Assembly: GCA_002009475.1 (NCBI GenBank)
Contig: AYTS01000078.1
Location: forward strand, 1-36,068
Direction: 5' to 3'
Source: Candidatus Brocadia carolinensis
Lineage (GTDB): Bacteria > Planctomycetota > Brocadiia > Brocadiales > Brocadiaceae
Length of the DNA stretch: 36,068 nucleotides
Below are positions 15,668-24,726 of the stretch, one piece after another (position 1 is the stretch's first letter; every line of letters starts with the position of its first letter). The translations under genes and the position numbers were made by a program. Under the pieces are notes generated by a model. It did no database searches. It was not told where the DNA came from and saw only the letters and a program-made list of their open reading frames with translations.

Positions 15668-17428
15668 ATGGATCAAACGACTTTGCCCAAAAAAGGAATA
15701 AAAGCACTTCTTGATTTGGATTGGTTACAACAAAATATTCGCTGTCAGCATCGTTGTCCTGCTCATATGGATGTACCTGGTTATATCCGGTTAATTAGTC
15801 AGGGCAAGTATACAGAGTCGTATAAATTAATGAGAGAGACCAATCCGTTTCCCGCCGTATGTGGATATGTTTGCCCCCATCCCTGTGAGTCAAAATGCAA
15901 GCGTGGTGATTTTGACAGACCCGTAGCCATTGACGCATTAAAACGATTTGTTACCGACCATATTTTCAAAAATAAGATAAAAATTCCCCCGCCTAAAGTG
16001 ACCAAAAGAGCCGAAAAGGTTGCAGTGATCGGTGCAGGTCCTGCTGGATTAACGGCTGCGAATGATCTCGCTGGCATGGGTTACGGCGTGACCGTGTTCG
16101 AAAAGGAACCTCAGGTTGGCGGTATGATGATGTGGGCAATTCCATCGTATAGGCTGCCGCGCGAACAGATTATGTTTGATGTAAGTCAAATCATGGCGCG
16201 AGGTGTTGAGATCAGAACAAATAGTCCCGTAGGAAGCCCGGGAAAAGCAATTCAGGATTTGCTGAAAGAGGGATATAAAGCAGTATTTATCGCGGTTGGG
16301 GCACAAAAGGGCAAAAAACTTGAGATACCGGGTGAAGAAGGGACACTCGGTGTCATGGATTGTCTGGAATTCCTGAAAAATGTAAATGCCGGTGATGTAA
16401 GGAGTCCCGGCGAAAAAGTTGCCGTGATTGGTGGCGGTAATTCCGCTATCGATGCAGTCAGGACAGCCAAACGCCTGTGTCAGGATGCATTTATCGTATA
16501 CAGAAGAACAAGGGAAGAGATGCCAGCATTGCCGTGGGAGATAGAAGAGGCAGAACACGAAGGTGTACAATTCCATTTCCTGTCAGCGCCAATCAGGATC
16601 ATTACTGAGAATGGAAAAGTAAAGGCGCTGGAATGTATTAAGATGAGGCTTGGTAAACCTGACAGCAGCGGCAGGAGGCGACCCGAGCCAGTTCCTCAGT
16701 CCGAATTTACTATTGAGACAGACTGTATTATTACCGCGATTAGTCAGGAAGCCGACCTGAATTTCCTTGGAGAGAATTACGGGCTAAACGTTACCAAGTG
16801 GGGTACGATTGCTGTGGATGAAAATCTCCTGACCAATAAGGAAGGGGTATTTGCCGGAGGAGATGTAACGCTTGGTCCAAGTACTATCATTGAATGTATT
16901 GCGCAAGGGCATACTGCGGCAAGATCCATTGACAGATACATCAGAGGGGAAGAGATTCAGAAACCTAAGGAAAAGGTATGGGTCACCCTTTTGGATAACG
17001 AATTTGATGAGCGTGAAGAAAATTACGATTCCGTACCTCGTCAGCAAATGGGAACGTTGCCAGTGCCCGACAGGGAGGGTACTTTTGATTTGGTAGAATT
17101 AGGTCTTACCGAAGATCAGGCGAAGGTAGAAGCTTTGCGTTGCCTGAAGTGCGACCTTAGTATCAATGTGGAGACGAATGAGTGTATCCTGTGCGGTCGC
17201 TGTAGCATGGTTTGTCCTGTTGGCGCGTTGAAACAGGTTGATGTGAACAATGAAGGCAAAGACTATCGTCCGTTTGTCAGTAAGGACGGCATGGTAATAA
17301 AATATACCGACGTCTGTATTCGGTGCGGCAATTGCAAAAATTGTCCGGTGAACGTAATAACCTTAAAGCGTGTGCTTTGGAAGCCGAATGAGGAAATAAA
17401 TAAAACAATGGAAGAAATGGAGGAATAG
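15668..17428 (+). CDS. GltD-like NAD(P)H oxidoreductase subunit with ferredoxin clusters
   Basis: A 586-residue flavoprotein of the glutamate-synthase small-subunit family. An N-terminal Cys-rich domain (CQHRCPAHMD, VCPHPCESKCKRGD) would hold [4Fe-4S] clusters; GAGPAGLTAANDL near 120 binds FAD, GGGNSAIDAVRTAKR near 255 binds NAD(P)H, and FAGGDVTLGP closes the FAD domain. A C-terminal ferredoxin part has CILCGRCSMVCP and CIRCGNCKNCP; the latter is one residue short between the third and fourth Cys. The ATG at 15668 is preferred to an upstream in-frame start at 15605 that overlaps the Rieske gene. In this operon it likely links NAD(P)H to the cytochrome b complex, as proposed for the equivalent Kuenenia cluster. 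Confidence 0.88.
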   Translation: MDQTTLPKKGIKALLDLDWLQQNIRCQHRCPAHMDVPGYIRLISQGKYTESYKLMRETNPFPAVCGYVCPHPCESKCKRGDFDRPVAIDALKRFVTDHIFKNKIKIPPPKVTKRAEKVAVIGAGPAGLTAANDLAGMGYGVTVFEKEPQVGGMMMWAIPSYRLPREQIMFDVSQIMARGVEIRTNSPVGSPGKAIQDLLKEGYKAVFIAVGAQKGKKLEIPGEEGTLGVMDCLEFLKNVNAGDVRSPGEKVAVIGGGNSAIDAVRTAKRLCQDAFIVYRRTREEMPALPWEIEEAEHEGVQFHFLSAPIRIITENGKVKALECIKMRLGKPDSSGRRRPEPVPQSEFTIETDCIITAISQEADLNFLGENYGLNVTKWGTIAVDENLLTNKEGVFAGGDVTLGPSTIIECIAQGHTAARSIDRYIRGEEIQKPKEKVWVTLLDNEFDEREENYDSVPRQQMGTLPVPDREGTFDLVELGLTEDQAKVEALRCLKCDLSINVETNECILCGRCSMVCPVGALKQVDVNNEGKDYRPFVSKDGMVIKYTDVCIRCGNCKNCPVNVITLKRVLWKPNEEINKTMEEMEE

Positions 17429-17494
17429 GAGGATAATTCTTATTATGAGGGGGGGAACTATTGCTAAAAAGAAGGTGGAGAAAGGAATGTTTAC

Positions 17495-18266
17495 ATGAAG
17501 CTGATTCCTGATTTGATAAAAAAAAATTACCGATAACGAAATTTGGAAGTCTGTATTTCGTCATGGATACGCAGATACCCCACGGAACCGCGCTCTTCAA
17601 ATCATAAGCAACATATGGTTGCATTTGCATCCCGTGAAAGTACGGGAACATGGTACGAAGATCCGTTTTACCTGGTGTATGGGGGGAATGACATTTTTTA
17701 TATTTCTGTTTGAAACAATAACAGGGATCCTGTTAATGTTTTATTACGTTCCCGACGTGAACAGGGCATATGCAGATATTGTGGATTTAATGTATGTCGT
17801 ACCGTTTGGCAGATTTTTGAGAAATTCTCACCGATGGGGAGCGCATGCCATGGTCATTACGGTGAGTGTGCACATGTTTCGTGTGTTTTTAACCGGTTCG
17901 TATAAACCACCAAGACAATTTAACTGGGTGGTTGGTGTTATCTTGCTGGTCCTTACGTTTCTGTTAAGTTTTACCGGGTATCTGTTGCCTTGGGATCAGT
18001 TAGGGTACTGGGCTATTACCGTGGGTACGAATATGGCGCGTGCTACACCGCTTCTCGGGCATGAAGGACCGTTTTCTTACATCCTGGGAATGAGGCCAGA
18101 CAATGATATTCGTTTTGCATTGCTGGGTGGAACATCGATTGATGCCCCTGCATTACTCAGGGCCTACGTGTGGCATTGTATAGCAATACCAGTAATCGCT
18201 TCAGCCCTTATGATGGTACATTTCTGGAGAGTACGCAAGGACGGTGGGATTTCTGGTCCGTTATAA
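17495..18266 (+). CDS. Cytochrome b (N-terminal, b6-type half), frameshifted near the start
   Basis: With one base corrected, 256 residues with four membrane helices. Two heme b sites are visible as histidine pairs: [16 protein letters not shown] (13 between first and last His) and [17 protein letters not shown] (14 between), the second being the b6-type spacing. [13 protein letters not shown] is the Qo-side signature. The start ATG 17495 (AAAGGA ribosome site) begins MKLIPDLI, then a run of nine A (17518-17526) shifts the frame; eight A would read into [16 protein letters not shown] and onward to LHLHPVKV. Left uncorrected, the protein would start only at 17619. It forms the quinol-oxidizing core with the Rieske protein and the next gene product. 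Confidence 0.88.
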
Positions 18267-18318
18267 CGTAGTGACGATTTTGAATAATTTATGAGAGATA
18301 TTTCTGAGGAGTGGTTCC

Positions 18319-19041
18319 ATGGAAGTTAGGCAGGAAAAGAAAGGAACAATTGAATTTAAAGACGACAAGGTTTTTACATGGCCCACCCTGGTTGCTAAAG
18401 AATTTTTAGCTGCTATTTTTGTTACGGTAGGGCTGTTGTTCTATTCGTATTTTGTAGATGCGCCTCTCAGAGAGTTGTCAAATCCTGGGCAGGCTGAGAA
18501 TCCGGCCAAAGCACCTTGGTATTTTCTGGGTTTGCAGGAGGCTTTGGTCTACTTTGACCCGTGGTATGCCGGTGTTGTGCTGCCAGGCATTATCGTTTTG
18601 GGTTTGATTCTGATTCCGTATTTGGATAATAATCCGAAAGGAAATGGTTATTATACCTTTAAAGAAAGAAAGTTTGCCGTAACTACATTTGTTTTTGGCT
18701 ACATTTTTTGGTATGTGTTGATTTATATTGGTACGGCTTTGAGAGGACCGTTTTGGGCTTTCTTCTGGCCGTGGGAGAAATGGACGCATGATTTCCCGAC
18801 ACCACCTCCTTTGCATGATTTACCACTACCATTAGGAATTATTCTCATGGGAGGTTTCTATTTTGCAGGATTAATACTTCCTGCTTTGGTGAAAAGAGAT
18901 TTTTTCCTGAAGTTAGGCGTTATTCGATATTCACTTACTATGGGCTTGCTCCTGACTATGATTGGGACCGTGATTAAGATGGTGTTTCGGTTGGCGTTTA
19001 ATGTGAAATATATTATCGCAACGCCGTGGATTAATATATGA
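18319..19041 (+). CDS. Cytochrome b C-terminal half (subunit IV-like)
   Basis: A 240-residue membrane protein with a long hydrophilic start and about four to five helices, matching the subunit-IV half of split cytochrome b. The Qo motif, PEWY in many complexes, reads APWYFLGLQEALVYFDPWYAG here, a variant seen in menaquinol-type split cytochromes b. It follows the b6-like gene by 52 bases with a GAGGAG-like ribosome site. The extra C-terminal helices after LPLPLGIIL are in keeping with anammox-type complexes. Together with the previous gene it makes the membrane core of the complex. Confidence 0.85.
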   Translation: MEVRQEKKGTIEFKDDKVFTWPTLVAKEFLAAIFVTVGLLFYSYFVDAPLRELSNPGQAENPAKAPWYFLGLQEALVYFDPWYAGVVLPGIIVLGLILIPYLDNNPKGNGYYTFKERKFAVTTFVFGYIFWYVLIYIGTALRGPFWAFFWPWEKWTHDFPTPPPLHDLPLPLGIILMGGFYFAGLILPALVKRDFFLKLGVIRYSLTMGLLLTMIGTVIKMVFRLAFNVKYIIATPWINI

Positions 19042-19087
19042 ATTTATGTATGACGGCTAATTTCAGCATTTCCAGAATAGGTGAACT

Positions 19088-20176
19088 ATGAGCTTACAAA
19101 GATTGATCTTTTTTGTATTGAGTGCCTTGTTTTTCATCTCTACAGCAATGTGGCTTAAAGACGAGTTTAAGCCGAAATGGATGGAATTCCAGAAGGAGTA
19201 TTATGAAGAACAAGCGGTTAAGGTTGAAAAAGAGTTTGATGCGGCTACTGCTGCAAAAGACAAAGAGTTGTTGGGTAAGAGACTGGCGTCCCTGAAGAGA
19301 CCGGTATATGAAATTAAACAGATACTACTAAAGGGGGATTACAGCTGGAGCAAGCAACAGAACGGTGATAAAGTAGACCGATGTATGACTTGTCACATCG
19401 ACGAGGCTAAATTGAAGTCTGCGCATCCCAACGCAAAAGAGTTTCCGTTTGATATCTATGGATGCACCGTGTGTCATGGGGGTATTGGCAGGGCATTAAG
19501 TGAAGAGGTTGCCCATGAGGGCATGTATTATCATAAACGACAAATGGAGCTGAGGCTAACTTCTGCCGAAACCATGTTTGGATTTTGGAGTGAGCTGGCA
19601 ACATTGACCCCGGAAGAAAGTGATCCAAATCAACGGCTGGAGATGGGGGATTTCAAGAAGTACAGCATTACCGGTGATAAAGCGATCTACGTTGGCAGTC
19701 AAAAATGTCTCAAATGTCACAAAGGATTGACTTCACCGCATGTAGAAAGATGGCAAAGGATCAAGTTTAAGACATTTGAGCGGGTAAAAGAAGCTCCTGA
19801 TTACCTCGCAGGAAACGATGAGTATCGAAAAAAATGTCTCGAGTGCCATACTACAGGGTATGATGAATCCACTGGTAAATACTCCGAGGAGGGGGTCACC
19901 TGTGAGGCCTGTCATGGGGCGGGAGAGGTGTTTAGCTATTTTATGGAGATTGGAAAGGCACCTGAGGGTCAAAAAATAGCGAAAGTTGGGACGTTTGGAA
20001 CGCCGTATAATGTGTGCGGACCATGCCACCATACCCGCAATCATGAGATGCGGCTAAAATTTTTCCAGGAAAGGGGTGGTTCTGACGAATGGTTTTTCCC
20101 ACAACACACAACACCATATAAGACGAGTTTTTCAGAAGAAGCTGGAGCTGCTAAGCCGTTACCAAAAATTCATTGA
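19088..20176 (+). CDS. Membrane-anchored hexaheme cytochrome c
   Basis: A 362-residue protein with an N-terminal membrane helix (LIFFVLSALFFISTAMWL) that doubles as an export signal. Six CxxCH motifs are seen: CMTCH near 99, CTVCH, CLKCH, CLECH, CEACH and CGPCH near 311. The later four are grouped like cytochrome c554-type domains. It lies between the cytochrome b genes and the HAO-like gene and would be the cytochrome c1-like acceptor that takes electrons from the Rieske protein outside the membrane (in anammox cells, on the anammoxosome side). A fourth operon gene of similar heme count is known from the Kuenenia cluster. Confidence 0.85.
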   Translation: MSLQRLIFFVLSALFFISTAMWLKDEFKPKWMEFQKEYYEEQAVKVEKEFDAATAAKDKELLGKRLASLKRPVYEIKQILLKGDYSWSKQQNGDKVDRCMTCHIDEAKLKSAHPNAKEFPFDIYGCTVCHGGIGRALSEEVAHEGMYYHKRQMELRLTSAETMFGFWSELATLTPEESDPNQRLEMGDFKKYSITGDKAIYVGSQKCLKCHKGLTSPHVERWQRIKFKTFERVKEAPDYLAGNDEYRKKCLECHTTGYDESTGKYSEEGVTCEACHGAGEVFSYFMEIGKAPEGQKIAKVGTFGTPYNVCGPCHHTRNHEMRLKFFQERGGSDEWFFPQHTTPYKTSFSEEAGAAKPLPKIH

Positions 20177-20237
20177 AAGAATTTTATATCCGATAAATTT
20201 CTAAAAAACGCTGGTTTTGAGGGGAGGAGGCTTTATT

Positions 20238-21983
20238 ATGAAGTTGTTGAGATTGGGCGCGATTTTACTCGCTGCCCCTTTAGTGTGGAGTTTGCAGACT
20301 GGAAGCCTGAAAGCGCAGTCTGAAGCTGAGTTGAAAGAAATGCAGAAGAAGGCGACCAGCTATTATGATATTTTGTATCCCAATGACACGTTGAAGGATT
20401 GGTTTACTAATAATGTCGGGTTGGAAAAGGGCGCAGGTCCCTGGCAAAATATCTATAAACCAGTTCCGTTGCAAATGTACTGGTTCCCTGTCCGGCACTA
20501 TGTTAAACCAGATGGAACCTATTATGACCAGTTGCTTGAAAAATATAAGCCATCTGATTGTGTGAAATGCCATGAAGAAGTAACGCCAGGGTTTGTGAAT
20601 GATTGGAGAGATTCTACTCACGCAAATTTGAGGAAGAACCCTCGTTTTGCTGAGAAGACGCAGCAAATTGAAAAGCTGATCGGAAGGGAACTGAAAGAAG
20701 TTACCTGTAGTGATTGTCATGGGAAGGATCATAAAGAGTTGCATATGCCAACCCCGCAAGTGTGCGGTGAATGTCATCCACAGCAAACAACGGAATTTAT
20801 GAGTGAAGCTGAGCGAGGGCGTCCTAATCATATCGATGGTTTAGCAGCGAATGTGATTCCACCGTGGTATCCGGAAATGTTTAGAAGGGGATATCCAGCG
20901 GCTCAGTTTGGTTGTGATTTATGTCATTCTACTGACCGATGTAATATATGTCACACACGACATAAGTTTTCAGCGGCAGAGGGTAGAAGACCTGAGGCCT
21001 GCATGAGTTGTCACATGGGTTTCGATCACCCCGATGCTGAGACGTATGGTGAGTCAAAAATGGGTTATATCTACCACTTGGAAGGTGAACACTGGGATTG
21101 GGAGAAACCGCTGGCAGAAATTGTTCCAGGCAAGGATTATAGAACTCCAACCTGTCAGTTCTGTCATTTTGACCAGGGGAATGGGAAGTTTGCTCATAAC
21201 CCAGTCACAAAGGGTGTATGGAGGATGGGGACAGTACCGCCAAAAGGGATAGATTACAAATCTTCATTAAAAGATTATCCTCATGGTATAAATTTACCGC
21301 CGCTGAATTACAATCTGGATATCTATTCTCCAGAAAATAAAAAGAGATCGGAGCAATGGGTATCGGTTTGTAGCAAATGTCACAGTCCGCGTTTTGCCCG
21401 GTTATACCGTGAAAACTTAAATGATTTCATGTTTGAAATGTGGAGATTGCAGGATAGAGCACAGGCTATTTTGGATGATATCGTTGCAAATGACGCATTT
21501 GAAGTGCCGATTAAAGAGCGAGACATCTTCCCGCTCGGTGACATCCTTGCTGATGCCCTTGGGCCAGGGTTATTGGGTGACGCTGTGTACAACGCTTTTA
21601 AAACCAAGGCTGGTAAAGTACCTGTTATTGGGCCTATTCTTGGGTTGCATGGATTGTTCGCAACCGGTAGAAACAACCCATCAGAGATTGAGATTACCTA
21701 TGCAGACATGTGGTTTGGCGACAAGGCTCATGCCTATAAAGGCGTTGCTCACGGTCAGCAGGACATTGCCTGGTGGTATGGTGCGGCAAAAATGTATCAG
21801 AAGATTAATATCCTGGAGAGTCAGGCAATAGCGCTGAAACGAGGGAAAGAAGTTGATAAAATGTTACACGCGAAAGGAAGAAAGAATGTTGCCGGCATCG
21901 TTGGAAGTATTGTCGGTATCATAGCGGTGATTATGTTTGGCGCCGCTTTATGGAAAAAGAAACGAGAGACGCAGCACTCATAA
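20238..21983 (+). CDS. Octaheme HAO-like protein with a C-terminal membrane anchor
   Basis: A 581-residue protein of the hydroxylamine oxidoreductase (octaheme) family. It has a cleavable-type signal (MKLLRLGAILLAAPLVWSL...KAQ), eight CxxCH motifs from CVKCH near 108 to CSKCH near 378, the HAO-type C-terminal helical domain, and a last membrane helix (GIVGSIVGIIAVIMFGAAL) with a basic tail. The ATG at 20238 has a strong GGGGAGGAGG site. I could not tell whether the tyrosine that cross-links the catalytic heme in oxidative HAO is present. Soluble HAO proteins of anammox act on hydroxylamine or hydrazine; an anchored version in a Rieske/cytochrome b operon more likely relays electrons or reduces nitrogen oxides. 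The terminator follows at 22013. Confidence 0.88.
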   Translation: MKLLRLGAILLAAPLVWSLQTGSLKAQSEAELKEMQKKATSYYDILYPNDTLKDWFTNNVGLEKGAGPWQNIYKPVPLQMYWFPVRHYVKPDGTYYDQLLEKYKPSDCVKCHEEVTPGFVNDWRDSTHANLRKNPRFAEKTQQIEKLIGRELKEVTCSDCHGKDHKELHMPTPQVCGECHPQQTTEFMSEAERGRPNHIDGLAANVIPPWYPEMFRRGYPAAQFGCDLCHSTDRCNICHTRHKFSAAEGRRPEACMSCHMGFDHPDAETYGESKMGYIYHLEGEHWDWEKPLAEIVPGKDYRTPTCQFCHFDQGNGKFAHNPVTKGVWRMGTVPPKGIDYKSSLKDYPHGINLPPLNYNLDIYSPENKKRSEQWVSVCSKCHSPRFARLYRENLNDFMFEMWRLQDRAQAILDDIVANDAFEVPIKERDIFPLGDILADALGPGLLGDAVYNAFKTKAGKVPVIGPILGLHGLFATGRNNPSEIEITYADMWFGDKAHAYKGVAHGQQDIAWWYGAAKMYQKINILESQAIALKRGKEVDKMLHAKGRKNVAGIVGSIVGIIAVIMFGAALWKKKRETQHS

Positions 21984-22012
21984 TGGAGCTTTAGTTCAAA
22001 AGTCAAAAAAAC

Positions 22013-22045
22013 AAAAAAGGCATCTTGTATGAGATGCCTTTTTTT
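22013..22045 (+). terminator. Rho-independent terminator after the respiratory operon
   Basis: GGCATCT (22019-22025), a 6-base loop, and AGATGCC (22032-22038) are followed by seven T; six A precede the stem, so it could also work in the opposite direction. It sits 29 bases after the HAO-like stop. Confidence 0.9.
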
Positions 22046-22087
22046 GTTTCTATATAGAATCCTCATAGGTACTACCGGAGAGAATGA

Positions 22088-23026
22088 ATGTTGAGTGATA
22101 TAAAAGAATATACGCTAAGCTCATTGCAATTTGGTGCATTTCCGAATGATTACTGTGATGATGATGAAGCTTATAAAAATTCCAGGGTTGTAATTCTTGG
22201 TGTTCCGTTTGATGGAACTGCTACGTATCAATCAGGTACGAAACTCGGCCCTAATGCGATCTTGAATGCGTCTGTTAATGTTGAGCCTTACGATAATGAG
22301 TTGGATGAAATTTATACGATTGGAATTTTTACAATCGGAACTCTCAATATAGAAGAAATACACACAGATGCGAAAAAAGTAGTTGATACGGTATATCAGG
22401 CATGCAGAGGTATTGTAAAAGACAATAAATTTTTGGTAACCTTGGGAGGTGAACACTCTATATCACAAGGGGTAATTAGAGCATATAAAGAGAAGTACCG
22501 AAAGTTGTCCGTCCTTCAATTGGACGCGCATCTTGACATGATGGGACAATTTGGCGGCACCCGCTTTAGCCATGCAAGTGTGTCAAGACGGATAGTTGAA
22601 GACTTAAAATGTAAGGTAACCAGCTTTGGTGTCAGGGTGGTATCTAAAGAGGAGTTGTTATTTGCTCAGAAAAAAAAAGATGCAGTCTCAGTATTCTATG
22701 CGCAGGATATCCATGACAACGATGATTGGCATGATCAGGCATTGGAAACCTTAGAGGAACATGTTTATATAACATTGGATGTGGACGGTTTTGACACCTC
22801 TATCATGCCGGCTACCGGCACTCCTGTGCCTGGTGGTTTGGGTTGGTATCGAACGATTGACTTTTTGCGAAAAGTATATAAAGAAAAGAATGTCGTCGGT
22901 TTTGATGTTGTTGAACTGAAACCGAATCCAGGAAATGAAGCCCCGAATTTTCTGGCAGCAAATCTCGTGTACAAAAATATAGGGTTTTATAAGAAGTACA
23001 CGCTTCACACCATGGCGAAAAGATGA
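22088..23026 (+). CDS. Agmatinase/arginase family ureohydrolase
   Basis: A 312-residue ureohydrolase that hydrolyzes a guanidino group to urea; agmatinase is the most likely activity. All binuclear Mn ligands are visible: His123 in GGEHS, Asp146, His148 and Asp150 in DAHLD, and Asp231 and Asp233 in DVDGFD, followed by the family motif PATGTPVPGGL. The substrate-side residues were not examined closely, so guanidinobutyrase or formiminoglutamase remain possible. It contains a run of nine A (22670-22678) that is read in frame as KKK with no correction. It lies just after the respiratory terminator and is probably a new transcription unit, perhaps with the TPR gene. Confidence 0.85.
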   Translation: MLSDIKEYTLSSLQFGAFPNDYCDDDEAYKNSRVVILGVPFDGTATYQSGTKLGPNAILNASVNVEPYDNELDEIYTIGIFTIGTLNIEEIHTDAKKVVDTVYQACRGIVKDNKFLVTLGGEHSISQGVIRAYKEKYRKLSVLQLDAHLDMMGQFGGTRFSHASVSRRIVEDLKCKVTSFGVRVVSKEELLFAQKKKDAVSVFYAQDIHDNDDWHDQALETLEEHVYITLDVDGFDTSIMPATGTPVPGGLGWYRTIDFLRKVYKEKNVVGFDVVELKPNPGNEAPNFLAANLVYKNIGFYKKYTLHTMAKR

Positions 23027-23083
23027 TGAATACTTTCAGAATTTGGCGATCGATGATGGTTTTAGGTAATAAAGGATAGATTG

Positions 23084-23809
23084 ATGTCAAGACTTCACAG
23101 AATTACGAAATCTGCACAATGGCTGTTATTCCTGACATTCTGTATTATGGTGGGGTGCGATAACAAGGCAAACCATGCTAATAAAGAAGGGATTGTGCTT
23201 TATAACAAGGGAAAATACACGGAGGCAATTGGAGAATTCAAAAAGGCATTAGAATTAAACCCAAACCTCTATGATGCCCATTATCATTTGGGAATTGCAT
23301 ATTATGCAAAGGGTATGATTGACGAATCCATAGCGGAACTGAAGAAGGCAATTGACGTAAATCCAGATGAACCGAAAGCACATTACAACATTGCCTTTGC
23401 ATATGTGGCCAAAGAGGAAGTTGATAAAGCATTAGGTGAATATAAAAAGGCAATCGAGCTGTTTGCATCAAGAAAAGATAAAAAGGAGGCAGATGGTTAC
23501 CTTTATCTTGCCGTTGCCTATAGTTTGATTGAAAAACATGATGAAGCGATGGCAGCATGTCAAAAGGCGATAGAAATTAACCCTGACATGGAAGATGCAT
23601 ATTATTTTTTAGGGGTTTGTTATTATAAAAAAGAGATGGTTGAGGAGGCTATTGCTCAGTTTAAAAAGGTAGTTCAGTTGAACCCAAAATCTGAAAAGGC
23701 ACATAACCTCCTTTTCACTATTTACGAAAAACTTGGAAAAACTGAAGAGTCTATTGCAGAGGACCGTATCTTGAAACAAATTGCACAGGAACGCCGTGAA
23801 CAACGGTAG
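23084..23809 (+). CDS. TPR-repeat lipoprotein
   Basis: A 241-residue exported protein. The N-terminus has a hydrophobic signal (WLLFLTFCIMVGC) ending in a lipobox whose cysteine would be lipidated. The rest is about five tetratricopeptide repeats, recognizable by repeated A-x3-Y-x2-G/A and by ALELNP, AIDVNP, AIEINP and VVQLNP repeat ends. TPR proteins are scaffolds for protein complexes. The ATG at 23084 is preferred to the adjacent TTG because AAAGGAT lies at the right distance. Its partner is unknown; it may belong to the assembly of envelope or respiratory complexes. Confidence 0.8.
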   Translation: MSRLHRITKSAQWLLFLTFCIMVGCDNKANHANKEGIVLYNKGKYTEAIGEFKKALELNPNLYDAHYHLGIAYYAKGMIDESIAELKKAIDVNPDEPKAHYNIAFAYVAKEEVDKALGEYKKAIELFASRKDKKEADGYLYLAVAYSLIEKHDEAMAACQKAIEINPDMEDAYYFLGVCYYKKEMVEEAIAQFKKVVQLNPKSEKAHNLLFTIYEKLGKTEESIAEDRILKQIAQERREQR

Positions 23810-23935
23810 TCGTATGGCTCTTTTGCTTAGGAAACGGAGAAAATAAATTGCAGGAGGGCAAGCTTTAGCCTTACGATAAGCAACTTTTATTGAAAAATAT
23901 AATTCGCAGAGATGTAATAAGGGGGGAATGAAGCC

Positions 23936-24490
23936 GTGGAGAAGGATATTGCTAAGGTATTATTTAATGAAAAGCAGATTCAAGACAAGCTCCTTGATGT
24001 ATCCAAGATGTTGATCCGGGATTATCAGGGCAAGGAATGGACAGTTATTGCGATTTTGAACGGGAGTCTTATCTTTCTTGCTGATTTGATACGTCTGATT
24101 CCTTATCCCATCAGATTGGATACCATTGATGCCGCTACCTATGGTGAGTCAACTTTTCCCCAGGGAGAGACCAGGGTAATCCGCCAATTTAAGATCGACA
24201 TAGAGGGGAAACATGTATTGGTGATTGATGATATTGTTGATACGGGAAGTACTTTGAAGAAAGTATTGGCAGACATCAAAAAATACCATCCTAAAACGCT
24301 GAAGAGTTGTGTTCTTTTAAATCGGGTAAGCAAGCGGCGGCACGGGGTTCAGCCCGAATACCGCTGTTTTGATATTGGAGATGATTATGTTGTTGGTTAC
24401 GGATTGGACTACAATAACAAATATCGAAATCTTCCCTATATCGCGGTGCTTAAAGATGAATGTTATCATCGTGATGGTGTTATAACATAG
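23936..24490 (+). CDS. hpt: Hypoxanthine phosphoribosyltransferase
   Basis: A 184-residue purine salvage enzyme converting hypoxanthine or guanine with PRPP to IMP or GMP. Seen: the PRPP-binding motif VLVIDDIVDTGSTL, ILNGSLIFLADLIR near the start (the pyrophosphate loop), and the purine-site segment DDYVVGYGLDYNNKYRNLPYI. The GTG start at 23936 follows AAGGGGGGAAT. The stop codon and the last codons lie inside the end of a dispersed repeat (24478-24706). Length is normal. Confidence 0.92.
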   Translation: MEKDIAKVLFNEKQIQDKLLDVSKMLIRDYQGKEWTVIAILNGSLIFLADLIRLIPYPIRLDTIDAATYGESTFPQGETRVIRQFKIDIEGKHVLVIDDIVDTGSTLKKVLADIKKYHPKTLKSCVLLNRVSKRRHGVQPEYRCFDIGDDYVVGYGLDYNNKYRNLPYIAVLKDECYHRDGVIT

Positions 24491-24706
24491 CGCAGCGAAG
24501 CCGCACCGATTCTCCGTTGTGAAAGCTGGAGATTGCTTCGGAAAAATCCCTCGCAATGACACAGACTATGCCTTTGATGATTTATGGTACGTTATCATTG
24601 CGAGCAAACTTTTTCTCATAAACAAACGGTGCCTTCTGTTAAGAGATAAATAGGATTATCAAAAAAACTTACAAAAAGAAATTTTTGCAGGGCACTATTA
24701 ATAAAG
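24478..24706 (-). repeat. ~230-nt dispersed repeat, copy A (inverted)
   Basis: Read on the minus strand this contains TTTTTGTAAGTTTTTTTGA, AATCCTATTTATC, GTTTGTTTATGAGA, CATTGCGAGG, GAAGCAATCTC and CGCTATGTTATAAC in the same order as 31917-32186 and 35296-35530. Its right end provides the stop codon of hpt. Its left end reaches into the leader of the FHA protease gene. No open frame of note runs through it. Confidence 0.75.
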
Positions 24707-24726
24707 AGAACAGGGTAGGTATTTAT

